Shown one piece after another: positions 9,043 through 17,919 of a DNA stretch of 64,000 nt. The notes below the pieces were generated by a model. The model worked only from the letters and a program-made list of their open reading frames with translations, made no database searches and was not told the DNA's origin. How positions within the stretch are numbered: position 1 is the first letter of the stretch; each line of letters opens with the position of its first letter. Made by a program: the position numbers and the translations under genes. Location of the stretch: contig NZ_OY771475.1 in assembly GCF_963674635.1 (NCBI RefSeq), forward strand, positions 4,013,001-4,077,000. Reading direction: 5' to 3'. Source of the DNA: Breoghania sp. GTDB taxonomy: Bacteria > Pseudomonadota > Alphaproteobacteria > Rhizobiales > Stappiaceae.

Positions 9043-9072
9043 AAACCCCGGTCCTTGTGGCCGGGGTTTTTT
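9043..9072 (+). terminator. Rho-independent terminator of the che operon
   Basis: A 9-bp stem (aaaccccgg / ccggggttt) with a 9-base loop is followed by a T run, 55 bp after the cheR stop. Confidence 0.9.
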
Positions 9073-9435
9073 GTGTGCGTGTCGCCTGGCCCCAGATCTG
9101 TATTGTGGCCAAAGTGGCCTCGTGGCCCCTGTTGCGTCGGCTTTTCCTCCGCGAAGACAAGGGCCGGATGGGCCATGTTTTGGCGATCCATCAAACCCTC
9201 TCAGATGGAAAAACTGAGTTGAACCGTATGCGTGGTTTTCCGCATGCCGCACGGGATTTGTGATTGGCGACACCCGAATGACTTTGCGTATATGACCGTA
9301 CAACGTATGTCCGAACCAAAGGTAAATTCAAAAACACTTCAAAAAACAGAATAAAAATGAGAGTGATGCATATCGGGTGGATAGTAATAGCAAAATGCAA
9401 AAGAAAAACATTCAGAAATATTCAGAAATGGCATG

Positions 9436-9450
9436 TTAATCTGTGCTTAA
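9436..9450 (+). promoter_or_regulatory. CtrA box 1 upstream of mcp
   Basis: Exact match to TTAA-N7-TTAA, followed by C as in the full CtrA consensus TTAA-N7-TTAAC. It sits in an AT-rich promoter region ~120 bp before the mcp start. Confidence 0.7.
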
Positions 9451-9459
9451 CACTTCATG

Positions 9460-9474
9460 TTAAGCTGAAATTAA
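9460..9474 (+). promoter_or_regulatory. CtrA box 2 upstream of mcp
   Basis: A second exact TTAA-N7-TTAA begins 9 bases after the first box ends. Two perfect copies within 39 bp are very unlikely by chance in GC-rich DNA. Together they suggest cooperative CtrA binding at this promoter. Confidence 0.68.
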
Positions 9475-9572
9475 TGAATCTATATTTGAATCCCGCCGAC
9501 TGATCAAATGCCGGCGGGACACAGGCCGCTTTGCGACCATGCAAAGGGCTTCCCGCCGCAAGGGGAAGCGAA

Positions 9573-11579
9573 ATGCTCAACAATCTGTCTATCAAAGTGA
9601 AGCTGTTCGGGGGGATCGGCATTCTGGTTCTGGCGCTTGTCGCCATGGTTGTATTCAGCCTGAACGGCCTCGGTCGGGTTTCGACGCAGTTCGGCGAATA
9701 TCGCAAACAGAGCAACGAGACTCTGGAACTCTCAAGCACGGCGCGGGCGATGGTCGAGGCGCGGCTGGCTCTTACGAAGTTTGGCGATCGGAAAACAGAG
9801 GAGTCGGCTCGCGGCGCGCAGAAGGCGATTGCGAAGGTTATCGCTGGCACCAAGCAAGCGAAGTCGCACTTCCGTACGCAGGAATGGCTCAAACGCGCGG
9901 ATGTGATGCTCGGCCAGCTCGGCCACTACCAGAGCAGTTTTGGTGACTATGTCGGCCTCATCGCAAAGCTCGATAGCCAGAGGGCACACTATCTGGACAG
10001 CGTCGCGGGTCTGCGCGCCGAGTTGAGGGCCTTCGCCGCGCAGGCGAAGCGTGTGGGCAATACCGAAGCCGTGTTCATGAGCGGCGCGACGGCCGATGGT
10101 CTGTTGGAAACCCATTTGCTGGGTGTGCGCCTTGTCGCGACGCCGAAGCCGGAATACCTGGAGGAGGCCCAGGCGAAGGTTGATGAGTTTTCCACGCAGA
10201 TTACCGACCTGGGCAAGGTCGTGGAGGATCCGCGCCTGCGGTCCATGACCTCGACCATGGTCAAGGAAATCCGGGGGCTTGGCGGTGAGCTCAAAGAGAT
10301 CTTTGCCAGCGCCAAGGAGCGTGACATCCTGTGGAAGGAACATCTGGCCTCTACCGGACTTGGCCTGATGACCGAGTTCCAGAGCATGATCGACGAATAC
10401 CGGATCAGCTATAACGAGATCAGCGATCAGACGGACCAGCTTCTGTCCTCCACCACGTCGAACGTGACGATCCTCGGAACCGTGTTCTCGTTGCTGGGTG
10501 CCGCGCTCGCGCTCTATCTTGGCGTGACGCTTTCGCGGGCCCTCCTGTCGATGACGCGGGCCATGGTGGATCTTGCTTCGGGCAACAATGAAACCGAAAT
10601 CCCGGGTCTTGGCCGCAAGGACGAGATCGGCCGGATGGCGGAAGCTGTCGGTGTCTTCAAGCAGAACGCGATCGAGAAGGTGCGTCTGGAGGCCGAGCAG
10701 GCCGAACGCGAAGCCAACGAGGCGGCCGAGCGCAAGGCGCTCATGGCGAAGATGGCGGACGAGTTCGAGCATGCGGTTGGCGGTATCGTCGACACCGTTG
10801 CCGGCGCGGCCACCGAATTGCAGAGTGCTGCGGAGACCATGAGCGCGGCTGCCAGGGACACCAACGAAAAGTCCTCCAACGTCGCGGCTGCTTCCGAAGA
10901 GGCGACAAGCAACGTGCAGGCTGTCGCCGCCGCATCGGAACAGATGGCCGGTTCGGTCGACGAAATCGGTCGTCAGGCGAGCGAATCCGCCAGCCGGGCG
11001 GAGATTGCGTCCAAGGAGGCGCAGACCATGGTGGAGAAGGTCAATCTCCAGCAGGAAGCCGCACGCCATATCGGCGACATTGTCGGCCTGATCCAGGATA
11101 TCGCGGAGCAGACCAACCTCCTCGCGCTCAACGCCACCATCGAGGCCGCGCGCGCCGGGGAAGCCGGCAAGGGCTTCGCGGTCGTGGCCACGGAAGTGAA
11201 GGAACTGGCTACCCAGACCTCCAAGGCCACGCAGGAGATCGCCGATCAGATCGGCAATATCCAGAACGCCACGGAAGCCTCGTCTTCCGCGATCGTTTCG
11301 GTCTCCTCCACGATCGAGCAGCTGAACGCCATCAGTGCGGCGATCGCCGCCGCGGTGGAAGAACAGGCCACCTCGACGCAGGAAATCGCTCGCAACGTTC
11401 AGATGGCGGCGATTGGGACGCAGGATGTGTCCTCCAACATCACCCTCGTTTCGGAGGCCGCCGCAACCACCGGGTCGGCTTCAGCTCAGGTTGAATCGGC
11501 CTCCAGCGAGCTTTCGCGCATGTCCGAACAGCTGCGCAACGAAGTGAACCGCTTCCTGCAGACCGTTCGCGCCGCCTGA
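9573..11579 (+). CDS. Methyl-accepting chemotaxis protein with helical sensor domain
   Basis: 668 residues from the ATG at 9573, preceded by aggggaag. TM1 is at ~9-30. A ~265-residue all-helical periplasmic sensor resembles HBM/four-helix-bundle modules, and TM2 is at ~298-320. HAMP (~318-372) contains MTRAMVDLASGNNETEIPGLGRKDEIG. The cytoplasmic signalling hairpin has its tip at ~507-535 (QDIAEQTNLLALNATIEAARAGE). Glu/Gln-rich methylation helices flank the tip. The C-terminus (FLQTVRAA) has no CheR-docking pentapeptide. The ligand is unknown; helical sensors of this kind bind small organic molecules. The gene has its own promoter with two CtrA boxes and its own terminator. Confidence 0.92.
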   Translation: MLNNLSIKVKLFGGIGILVLALVAMVVFSLNGLGRVSTQFGEYRKQSNETLELSSTARAMVEARLALTKFGDRKTEESARGAQKAIAKVIAGTKQAKSHFRTQEWLKRADVMLGQLGHYQSSFGDYVGLIAKLDSQRAHYLDSVAGLRAELRAFAAQAKRVGNTEAVFMSGATADGLLETHLLGVRLVATPKPEYLEEAQAKVDEFSTQITDLGKVVEDPRLRSMTSTMVKEIRGLGGELKEIFASAKERDILWKEHLASTGLGLMTEFQSMIDEYRISYNEISDQTDQLLSSTTSNVTILGTVFSLLGAALALYLGVTLSRALLSMTRAMVDLASGNNETEIPGLGRKDEIGRMAEAVGVFKQNAIEKVRLEAEQAEREANEAAERKALMAKMADEFEHAVGGIVDTVAGAATELQSAAETMSAAARDTNEKSSNVAAASEEATSNVQAVAAASEQMAGSVDEIGRQASESASRAEIASKEAQTMVEKVNLQQEAARHIGDIVGLIQDIAEQTNLLALNATIEAARAGEAGKGFAVVATEVKELATQTSKATQEIADQIGNIQNATEASSSAIVSVSSTIEQLNAISAAIAAAVEEQATSTQEIARNVQMAAIGTQDVSSNITLVSEAAATTGSASAQVESASSELSRMSEQLRNEVNRFLQTVRAA

Positions 11580-11609
11580 GGCCTCGCGCCTCAAGACCTT
11601 GCTCAATCG

Positions 11610-11641
11610 AAAGCCCGGCCGGCAACGGCCGGGCTTTTTTT
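11610..11641 (+). terminator. Rho-independent terminator of mcp
   Basis: An 11-bp stem (aaagcccggcc / ggccgggcttt) is followed by T residues, starting 31 bp after the mcp stop. Confidence 0.92.
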
Positions 11642-12095
11642 GTTCTGCCGCCAGCTGGGTCCGAGCCCACGAAGCGGCGTCTGGCCACCACAATGGGGGC
11701 GCCGGCCCCGCGCAATCGGCAAGGGCCAGCGCAATCGGCAAAGGGGTTCTGACGCCTGCTGCAGGCCTGAGGCTGGGCCGGGCAAGGGGGTTCTTGAGAG
11801 AGGCAGACCGGGGTGGGCAGCGCCCTCAGGCACAGCTGGAGCCCGCAAAAGTCAGACTTCGGGCCAGGACGGGTTCTGTGGGGGGGATGTCGAAAGGGGC
11901 CGGGCATTGCCCGTCGGCTTCGCGCAAGCGCCTGGATGCGGTCCTGAGGCGTTCTTGATGCGGGGAGGGCGGATGACGCTGCCGCCAACGTCTCGCGCCG
12001 CATCCGGATAAAGACGGCGGCGACCTCAGCTCCCGTGCGTTCCGGCTTTTAGACATTGGTCGGGAAGCGGCCAGGCGGTGGCCGACTGCAGGCAC
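11642..12095. other. Gene-free stretch between two terminators
   Basis: About 450 bp bounded by the mcp terminator and the ctrA terminator. Open frames exist on both strands but have no ribosome-binding site or recognisable protein features. The only internal structure noticed is a 16-bp near-direct repeat (gcgcaatcggcaaggg) at 11710-11725 and 11729-11744. Confidence 0.5.
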
Positions 12096-12126
12096 AAAAA
12101 AAGCCCGGACAAGCCGGGCTTTTTTG
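12096..12126 (-). terminator. Terminator of ctrA, symmetric
   Basis: The stem aaaaaagcccgg / ccgggctttttt lies 31 bp after the ctrA stop. The A run and T run make it able to work in either direction. Confidence 0.88.
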
Positions 12127-12157
12127 ATAGGTGCTGTCTTGGTGGTGGCTCCCGATG

Positions 12158-12853
12158 TCAGGAGGCCACGCGTTCCTCGTCGGGTTCGCGAAGCACGTAG
12201 CCGCGGCCCCAGACCGTCTCGATGTAGTTGCGCCCGGCGGTCGCCGCCGCAAGCTTCTTGCGCAGCTTGCAGATGAAGACGTCGATGATCTTCAATTCCG
12301 GCTCGTCCATGCCGCCATAGAGATGGTTCAGGAACATTTCCTTGGTCAGGGTCGTGCCCTTGCGCAGGGAAAGCAGTTCCAGCATCTGGTATTCCTTGCC
12401 CGTCAGATGCACGCGCTGACCGTTGACCTCGACCGTCTTGGTGTCGAGATTGACCGTCAGGTCGCCGGTCGTGATGACCGACTGGGCGTGACCCTTGGAC
12501 CGACGCACAATGGCGTGGATACGGGCGACCAGCTCGTCCTTGTGGAACGGCTTGGTCATGTAGTCGTCGGCGCCGAAGCCGAGGCCGCGAACCTTGTCCT
12601 CAATACCGGCCAGGCCGGAGAGGATCAGGATCGGCGTCTTCACCTTCGAGACGCGCAGGGTGCGCAGGACTTCATATCCCGACATGTCCGGCAGATTCAG
12701 ATCAAGCAAAATGATATCGTAATCATAGAGCTTGCCGAGATCTATGCCTTCTTCGCCAAGATCCGTCGTATAGACGTTAAAGTTCTCGGACTTGAGCATC
12801 AGCTCGATGCTCTGGGCCGTAGCGCCATCGTCTTCAATGAGCAGTACTCGCAT
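12158..12853 (-). CDS. ctrA: Cell-cycle master response regulator CtrA
   Basis: 231 residues, OmpR family. The receiver has E7/D8/D9 and phospho-Asp 51 in IILLDLNLPDMSGYE. The winged-helix DNA-binding domain contains the CtrA-specific strings LTGKEYQMLELLSLRKG, KEMFLNHLYGGMDEPE and KIIDVFICKLRKKL. CtrA binds TTAA-N7-TTAA and controls division, motility and replication timing in alphaproteobacteria; phosphate reaches it through ChpT. The C-terminus ends in Val-Ala-Ser, not the Ala-Ala degron known in Caulobacter. The gene is divergent from fliI and shares a 381-bp regulatory region with it. Confidence 0.97.
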   Translation of the reverse strand: MRVLLIEDDGATAQSIELMLKSENFNVYTTDLGEEGIDLGKLYDYDIILLDLNLPDMSGYEVLRTLRVSKVKTPILILSGLAGIEDKVRGLGFGADDYMTKPFHKDELVARIHAIVRRSKGHAQSVITTGDLTVNLDTKTVEVNGQRVHLTGKEYQMLELLSLRKGTTLTKEMFLNHLYGGMDEPELKIIDVFICKLRKKLAAATAGRNYIETVWGRGYVLREPDEERVAS

Positions 12854-13234
12854 GCCAATTCCCTCGTCTTGCCTATTCTGGGCAATACCGCACCAACCTA
12901 GGTAGGCGATCGCGGCGAATAACTGCTGTTAACCGCGTCTCGAAACCTCGACGCACTTGTTAACAAATTCCGATTCGCAGCGGAAGCGTTTTGATACGTA
13001 GGCTGTGAAACCGACGCGAATTCCTTGAAATTCCCGCCAAATTCTATCCCGTTGCTAGCAACAATCCACATGAGGAAATGCCGCTAACTGATTCAACGGA
13101 CTCACAGCTTCCTTGCTTCGGCCTAGAAAGGTTCCCAATCTGTGAACATTCTCTTCATTATGATTAACCAGAACCGTAAACGATCGGTTACCATTCTCAT
13201 TAACCGGCCTTAAAAAGCTTTCGGAGCAGCGCGC
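12854..13234. promoter_or_regulatory. ctrA-fliI divergent control region with GANTC and TTAA sites
   Basis: AT-richer than its surroundings. It holds three GANTC sites, the target of the cell-cycle methyltransferase CcrM: 12972-12976, 13090-13094 and 13099-13103. It also holds five TTAA half-sites at 12929, 12960, 13164, 13200 and 13210. Methylation-sensitive transcription and CtrA autoregulation are known for ctrA promoters in relatives; here they are inferred from site content. Confidence 0.5.
13200..13213 (+). promoter_or_regulatory. CtrA-like box (TTAA-N6-TTAA) before fliI
   Basis: Two TTAA half-sites with 6 instead of 7 bases between them, ending 21 bp before the fliI GTG. The spacing is off consensus by one, so binding is uncertain. 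Confidence 0.35.
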
Positions 13235-14557
13235 GTGCGATCCCTGATCAACGAAATCGAATCAATCGAGCCTGTCGAGGTGTATGGGCGGGTTGTCGGC
13301 GTGCAGGGGTTGCTGGTGGAAATCTCCGGCCCGGTCCATGAAATGAGCGTCGGGTCCAGGCTTTCCATAGAGAGTGGTTCCGGAGACCCCGTGCTGGCGG
13401 AGGTTGTGGGTTTTCGCGATGAGCGGGCCTTGTGCCTTCCCTTTTCCGGTCTGCAAGGTGTGCGGATGGGGTGCCGGGCGGTGCTGGAAGAGCGCGAAAG
13501 CGTCCTGCGGATTTCCGATGAATGGCTCGGGCGCGTGGTTAACGCCATGGGCGAGGCGATTGATGGAAACGGCAGGCTGAGCCGGGGCGGGGACGTGCGC
13601 CAGCTGCGGGCAAGCCCGCCGGCGGCCGCCGACAGGGCGCGTGTCGGGGGCCCCATCGATTTGGGCGTTCGTGCGCTCAATACATTTGTGACCTGCTGCC
13701 GCGGCCAGCGCATGGGCATTTTCGCAGGCTCCGGCGTCGGCAAGTCGGTGCTTCTTTCCATGCTGGCCAAGAACACCGCCGCCGATGTGGCGGTGATCGG
13801 GCTCATCGGTGAACGCGGGCGCGAGGTGCAGGAATTCGTCCAGGACGATCTGGGGCCGGAAGGGTTGCAGCGTTCGGTCGTGATCGTGGCGACGTCGGAC
13901 GAAAGCGCGCTGATGCGGCGTCAGGCGGCCTATCTCACGCTGGCGACGGCGGAATATTTCCGCGATCAGGGCCTGAATGTCCTGTGCATGATGGATTCCG
14001 TCACCCGCTTTGCCATGGCTCAACGCGAGATCGGACTGGCGGCGGGCGAACCGCCGACCTCCAAGGGCTATACGCCGACCGTCTTCACCGAATTGCCGCG
14101 GCTTCTGGAACGAGCGGGCCCCGGCGTCGTCGGCTCGGGATCGATCACGGGGCTCTTTACCGTTCTGGTGGAGGGCGACAATCACAACGAGCCCGTAGCC
14201 GATGCGGTGCGCGGTATTCTCGACGGGCATATCGTGATGGAACGCGCGATCGCTGAGCGTGGCCGCTACCCGGCGATCAACGTGTTGAAGTCGGTTTCGC
14301 GCACCATGCCGGGCTGCGTGGCCGCGGAGGCACTGCCGGTGCTGCGAGAAGCGCGCAGGCTGATGGCGACCTACGCGGACATGGAGGAACTGATCCGGCT
14401 TGGCGCATATCGTCGCGGGTCGGACGCCACTGTGGACCTCGCCATCGACCGACATGACGGGCTGGAAGCGTTTTTGGCCCAGCGCAAGGACGAAGCGTCC
14501 ACAATCGAGACGGGTTATGGTGAACTCGCCAACCTTTTGGAAATGAGTTTGGGCTAG
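13235..14557 (+). CDS. fliI: Flagellar export ATPase FliI
   Basis: 440 residues from a GTG at 13235, preceded by GGAG at 13222-13225. It belongs to the F1/T3SS ATPase family: an N-terminal beta-barrel (~15-90), Walker A AGSGVGKS at 164-171, the family signature LIGERGREVQEF, Walker B LNVLCMMDSVTRFAMAQREIG, and PPTSKGYTPTVFTELPRLLERAG. It energises substrate loading at the flagellar type III export gate. It is followed at 31 bp by fliJ. It could in principle be an injectisome ATPase, but fliJ and the che/ctrA context favour flagella. Confidence 0.95.
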   Translation: MRSLINEIESIEPVEVYGRVVGVQGLLVEISGPVHEMSVGSRLSIESGSGDPVLAEVVGFRDERALCLPFSGLQGVRMGCRAVLEERESVLRISDEWLGRVVNAMGEAIDGNGRLSRGGDVRQLRASPPAAADRARVGGPIDLGVRALNTFVTCCRGQRMGIFAGSGVGKSVLLSMLAKNTAADVAVIGLIGERGREVQEFVQDDLGPEGLQRSVVIVATSDESALMRRQAAYLTLATAEYFRDQGLNVLCMMDSVTRFAMAQREIGLAAGEPPTSKGYTPTVFTELPRLLERAGPGVVGSGSITGLFTVLVEGDNHNEPVADAVRGILDGHIVMERAIAERGRYPAINVLKSVSRTMPGCVAAEALPVLREARRLMATYADMEELIRLGAYRRGSDATVDLAIDRHDGLEAFLAQRKDEASTIETGYGELANLLEMSLG

Positions 14558-14588
14558 GGTCCACTCTCGTTAGGGGGAGTAGTGCCCG

Positions 14589-15002
14589 ATGAAGTCCAGA
14601 GAGAGCATCATTCGGTTGAAGCGATTCCAGGTTGACGACAAGCGTCGTCAGGTCTCGCAGATTGAGGCGATGATCGCCGATTTCGACCGCATGGCGAAGG
14701 AACTAGACGACCAGATCAAGGCTGAGCAGGAGCGGGTCGGGATCGCCGATGTGGCGCATTTCGCCTATCCGACCTTTGCCAAGGCTGCCATGCAGCGCCG
14801 TGACAACCTCAAGGCTTCGGCCGAGGATCTGCATTCGCAGCTTGAACGCGCTCAGGATGATCTGGCCGAAGCCGTTGAAGAACTGAAAAAGATCGAGCTC
14901 ATGGAAGAGCGCGATCAGGAACGCGAACGCGAGGCCCAGGAAGAGGCTGAGCAGGCGGAACTCGACGAGATCGCGGGCCGCAACCACGCTTTTGGACGCT
15001 GA
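14589..15002 (+). CDS. fliJ: Flagellar export chaperone FliJ
   Basis: 137 residues, almost entirely charged alpha-helical coiled coil (RESIIRLKRFQVDDKRRQV at the start, then many Glu/Gln/Arg heptads). This fits FliJ, the stalk-like subunit that sits in the FliI hexamer and escorts export chaperones. Sequence conservation in FliJ is low, so the call rests on length, coiled-coil character and position directly after fliI. Confidence 0.88.
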   Translation: MKSRESIIRLKRFQVDDKRRQVSQIEAMIADFDRMAKELDDQIKAEQERVGIADVAHFAYPTFAKAAMQRRDNLKASAEDLHSQLERAQDDLAEAVEELKKIELMEERDQEREREAQEEAEQAELDEIAGRNHAFGR

Positions 15003-15028
15003 GCGCTCCGCAAAGACGTCAGATGACG

Positions 15029-15049
15029 AGCCGCCAGAAGGCGGCTTTT
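15029..15049 (+). terminator. Terminator after fliJ
   Basis: The stem agccgcc / ggcggct with loop agaa is followed by ttt, 26 bp after the fliJ stop and before a convergent gene. Confidence 0.75.
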
Positions 15050-15175
15050 CTGATTCCGGCCGCGTGACGCGCCGCCGAGACAGTTTCGACGCATGACGAA
15101 CATGGGGCTGCCTCGCCAGCACCTTCGTCATGGACAGTCCGTTTTATTCAAGTTTGTAAACCGCTCGCGTTGCGT

Positions 15176-15607
15176 TCAGCGGCTGCGACATAACAGAGCC
15201 GCCGCGGCGGTTGCGACCGTGGCCGTGGCATAGAACCAGAGGCCGGGCTGGGTGATCGCCGTCGCCAGGCCGCTGCTTTTTGCGGCGAAGACCACCAGCG
15301 CCACCACCATCACATCCATCATCGACCATTTCGACACCGCGCCCAGCAGGTGCAGGAAATGCCCGCGTCCGCCCAGCGCAACCGTGTGCAGTAGCACCAG
15401 TTTGACGGCGGGAAGGACAATGGAAAAGCCGCCGACAAGAAACGCGAGCCCGCGATCGCCATCCCTTTCGAGCCCGAGCACGATCTGTACCAGCGAGGGG
15501 GTTTCCGTGAAGAAATAGAGTTTCTTGAAGACGATGAGCGGCAGGGTGATGCCGAGCGCGAAGCTGAAGGTGGCGATCGGCAGAAGCAGGGCTAGCACAA
15601 GGCGCAT
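15176..15607 (-). CDS. PqiA-like small membrane protein
   Basis: 143 residues from the ATG at 15607; the frame extends upstream, but that part is unlike a membrane protein. Four hydrophobic segments are seen (LVLALLLPIATFSFALGI; GLAFLVGGFSIVLPAVKLVL; DVMVVALVVFAAKSS; PGLWFYATATVATAAAAL). Hallmarks of the paraquat-inducible protein A family are the KWSMMDVMVVA stretch and the proline/lysine pair in SIVLPAVKL. PqiA proteins work with MCE-type lipid transporters in the envelope, but no partner gene is nearby. The start codon is uncertain. Confidence 0.6.
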   Translation of the reverse strand: MRLVLALLLPIATFSFALGITLPLIVFKKLYFFTETPSLVQIVLGLERDGDRGLAFLVGGFSIVLPAVKLVLLHTVALGGRGHFLHLLGAVSKWSMMDVMVVALVVFAAKSSGLATAITQPGLWFYATATVATAAAALLCRSR

Positions 15608-15816
15608 CGGTCGACCGTCGGTAAAGGGCGCAGGCGCGGCATCGCGCGGCGGTCTTTTCGTTTGGCACAGGCAGACGGCGGGAGCAAGGATCGCCGGTGA
15701 GCGAAAGTCCGTGCGGGCCTTGCTGGGGAGCACAAGGGGCGGCCCGGGCGGTTCAAGCGCTCAAGTGCCCCAAACGCCCCAAGCTGTCCGCGGCGCATGG
15801 TCATCGGTCCGCTGCA

Positions 15817-17661
15817 TCACACAAAGCGCTTCATGGCCCGCTGCCCATCATGGGCTTCGTCGGATTTCGCGAACCGGTGGGTGCCTGGTGCGTGGCGCTT
15901 GGCCACGTACATCGCCTTGTCGGCGGCCCGCATCAATGCGCTGGGGGTTGGGCCGTTCGCCGGCCCCATTGCGATGCCGATGCTGGCCGAAATCCTGACA
16001 TGTGCGCGGTTGAGGGCATAGGGTCTGGCGAGCTGCCGCGCGAGCGTGGCTGCCAGCAGCTCAGCCTGCTTCACGTCGGATCCGGCGGGCAGGGCGATGC
16101 CGAATTCATCGCCGCCAAGACGTGCGACCATAATGTCCGACGTGACAGTCTCGCGGAAACGGTCCGCCACCGCGATGAGCAGGTCGTCCCCGGTTTCGTG
16201 CCCATAGGTGTCGTTGATGAGCTTGAAACCGTCCAGATCGACGAACATCAGAACACACTGGCTGTTCTCTTCGATGGCGTGCATCAGGTCGCCGCTCAGC
16301 CGGGTCATGAACAGGGCGCGGTTGGGGAGGTCCGTCAGGCTGTCATAATGGGCCTTGTGCCAGATCTCCTTTTCATGCTGCACCCGTGATGTCACGTCGC
16401 GGGTCACGACGATGTAGCGCTCCTCTCCGATCGCCGGGTCATCAAGCTCGCTAAAGCCGACATCTATCCAGTAGATCTCGCCATCGCGGCGGTAGACCTC
16501 GCATCGCACCGTCATTTCGCCTGCCAGAAACCTGGGATCTTCGATCGGCAGGTTGGGGCAGATGGCGACGAAGGGACTGCCAATGATCTCCTCACGCTGA
16601 TAACCGCTGCGCCGTATCGCGGACTTGTTGATGTCCAGGATCCTGCATTCGCTGTCCAGCACCATCAACCCGTCATTGGAGGCTTCGATCAGGCTGTGCA
16701 GGCGCGCCCTGTCACGACTGTTGACCGTGTGGATGTGGTCGATCTGGGAGCCAAGAGAACGGATGCGGCGGATTATGTACTGCCCGAAAAGATGGAGAGC
16801 CAAGATGACCGCGGTCGCGAGCAGGGTCATTTCCAGAAGATGAAGCGATCCGTGCAGATAGCTATGCCAGGTCATTATCGCGATCGGTGCGCCATCGTGC
16901 TCCCGGATCTCGATGCTGTTGTTCAGCTCTGTTTTGCCCGGGTGGACAATTGCGAGGTCCGGCAGGTCAAAACGCGCGGAAATCGCATCCAGCCGGGGCT
17001 GGTCGAAGCGCCGGATCAACATGAGGATCAACGATCCGACACCGCGCTGTTCCGGGTCGAACCGGCTTGCCGGAAGCGGTGCGGTAATTGGGCCCGCACT
17101 TGCGTGATACAGCACATCCTTGTGCCAGAACCAGTGTCCGCGTGGCTCCGGCAGGGCTTGTGAAAACACATCGATGGAGGCGGGCGCGACCGACAGTGCG
17201 GTAAGTGCAGGAAACAGCGCGCTCTGCGCGATGTCGCTGTCGATCTTCTCCCCCACATGAATCAGTTGGGTTTCACCGATGAAGACGGTTGCCGACGTGT
17301 AACCTTCGAGATGCAGGATGGTGGGCAGGATCGCTTCTTTCAGGGACGTCAGCGAGGCGCTGCCCTGTTTCAACTCCGGATGCGCGCTTGTGGTCAAATG
17401 CGCCAGAAGTGACAGCGGGTCATCAACGACGGCTTTTATGAATGAGCTGGCCAGATTGCGTTGCAGCGCGCGGTGCTCGCGGGAATGGCTCGCCACCTCA
17501 AAGCTGAAAAGCGCGACCAGCAATGTCAGTTCCAGATAGAAAATCGCCCGCTTGAAACGCACAACATCGGCCAGAAGACTGGCCGCTGTCGGCAGTCCCT
17601 TGGAGAGTATCCGCGGACGCCACCAGGTGGCGAGATGCGCGAGGCGTTCGTTTAACGGCAT
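15817..17661 (-). CDS. Membrane diguanylate cyclase with extracytoplasmic sensor, PAS and GGDEF domains
   Basis: 614 residues. TM1 is at ~39-56, an extracytoplasmic sensor of ~215 residues follows, and TM2 is at ~276-295. A PAS domain (~325-430) contains ASNDGLMVLDSECRILDIN and a PAC end (RYIVVTRDVTSR). The GGDEF domain (~437-600) has DSLTDLPNRALF, MFVDLDGFKLINDTYGHE and an intact GGDEF active site at 516-520. No RxxD product-inhibition site is seen five residues before it. It should make cyclic di-GMP from two GTP in response to an external signal. No EAL domain follows, so it is a synthase only. The gene stands alone; a nearby motility cluster fits c-di-GMP control of swimming. Confidence 0.88.
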   Translation of the reverse strand: MPLNERLAHLATWWRPRILSKGLPTAASLLADVVRFKRAIFYLELTLLVALFSFEVASHSREHRALQRNLASSFIKAVVDDPLSLLAHLTTSAHPELKQGSASLTSLKEAILPTILHLEGYTSATVFIGETQLIHVGEKIDSDIAQSALFPALTALSVAPASIDVFSQALPEPRGHWFWHKDVLYHASAGPITAPLPASRFDPEQRGVGSLILMLIRRFDQPRLDAISARFDLPDLAIVHPGKTELNNSIEIREHDGAPIAIMTWHSYLHGSLHLLEMTLLATAVILALHLFGQYIIRRIRSLGSQIDHIHTVNSRDRARLHSLIEASNDGLMVLDSECRILDINKSAIRRSGYQREEIIGSPFVAICPNLPIEDPRFLAGEMTVRCEVYRRDGEIYWIDVGFSELDDPAIGEERYIVVTRDVTSRVQHEKEIWHKAHYDSLTDLPNRALFMTRLSGDLMHAIEENSQCVLMFVDLDGFKLINDTYGHETGDDLLIAVADRFRETVTSDIMVARLGGDEFGIALPAGSDVKQAELLAATLARQLARPYALNRAHVRISASIGIAMGPANGPTPSALMRAADKAMYVAKRHAPGTHRFAKSDEAHDGQRAMKRFV

Positions 17662-17919
17662 TCAAGCCCACCAGAGTCAAGCGTCCCCCACCTGGTAATT
17701 CAACAACACCGACGGAGCGCACCCCACTTTCACTCAAACTTCTGAATGAAATGGATAAAATGACTATTTTATATTTTTGTTTATCGTTGAAAATACTTAA
17801 TTTTGGACGCGAGCTGCGAGAGGCAGCCAAGTTGCGCGAAGAAATCTTCGCCACTTGCCATGCGGTGCGTCCTCGTGGAACACATTTGCATCCGTATTTT
17901 TCAAGAGAGCCTGTCGCCC

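Noticed and set aside
9732..11069. Long minus-strand frame opposite the MCP gene
   Set aside because: The plus-strand frame has complete MCP domains; the antisense frame shows only composition-driven residues.
11642..12095. Possible small genes between the mcp and ctrA terminators
   Set aside because: Overlapping frames on both strands lack ribosome-binding sites and recognisable protein character.
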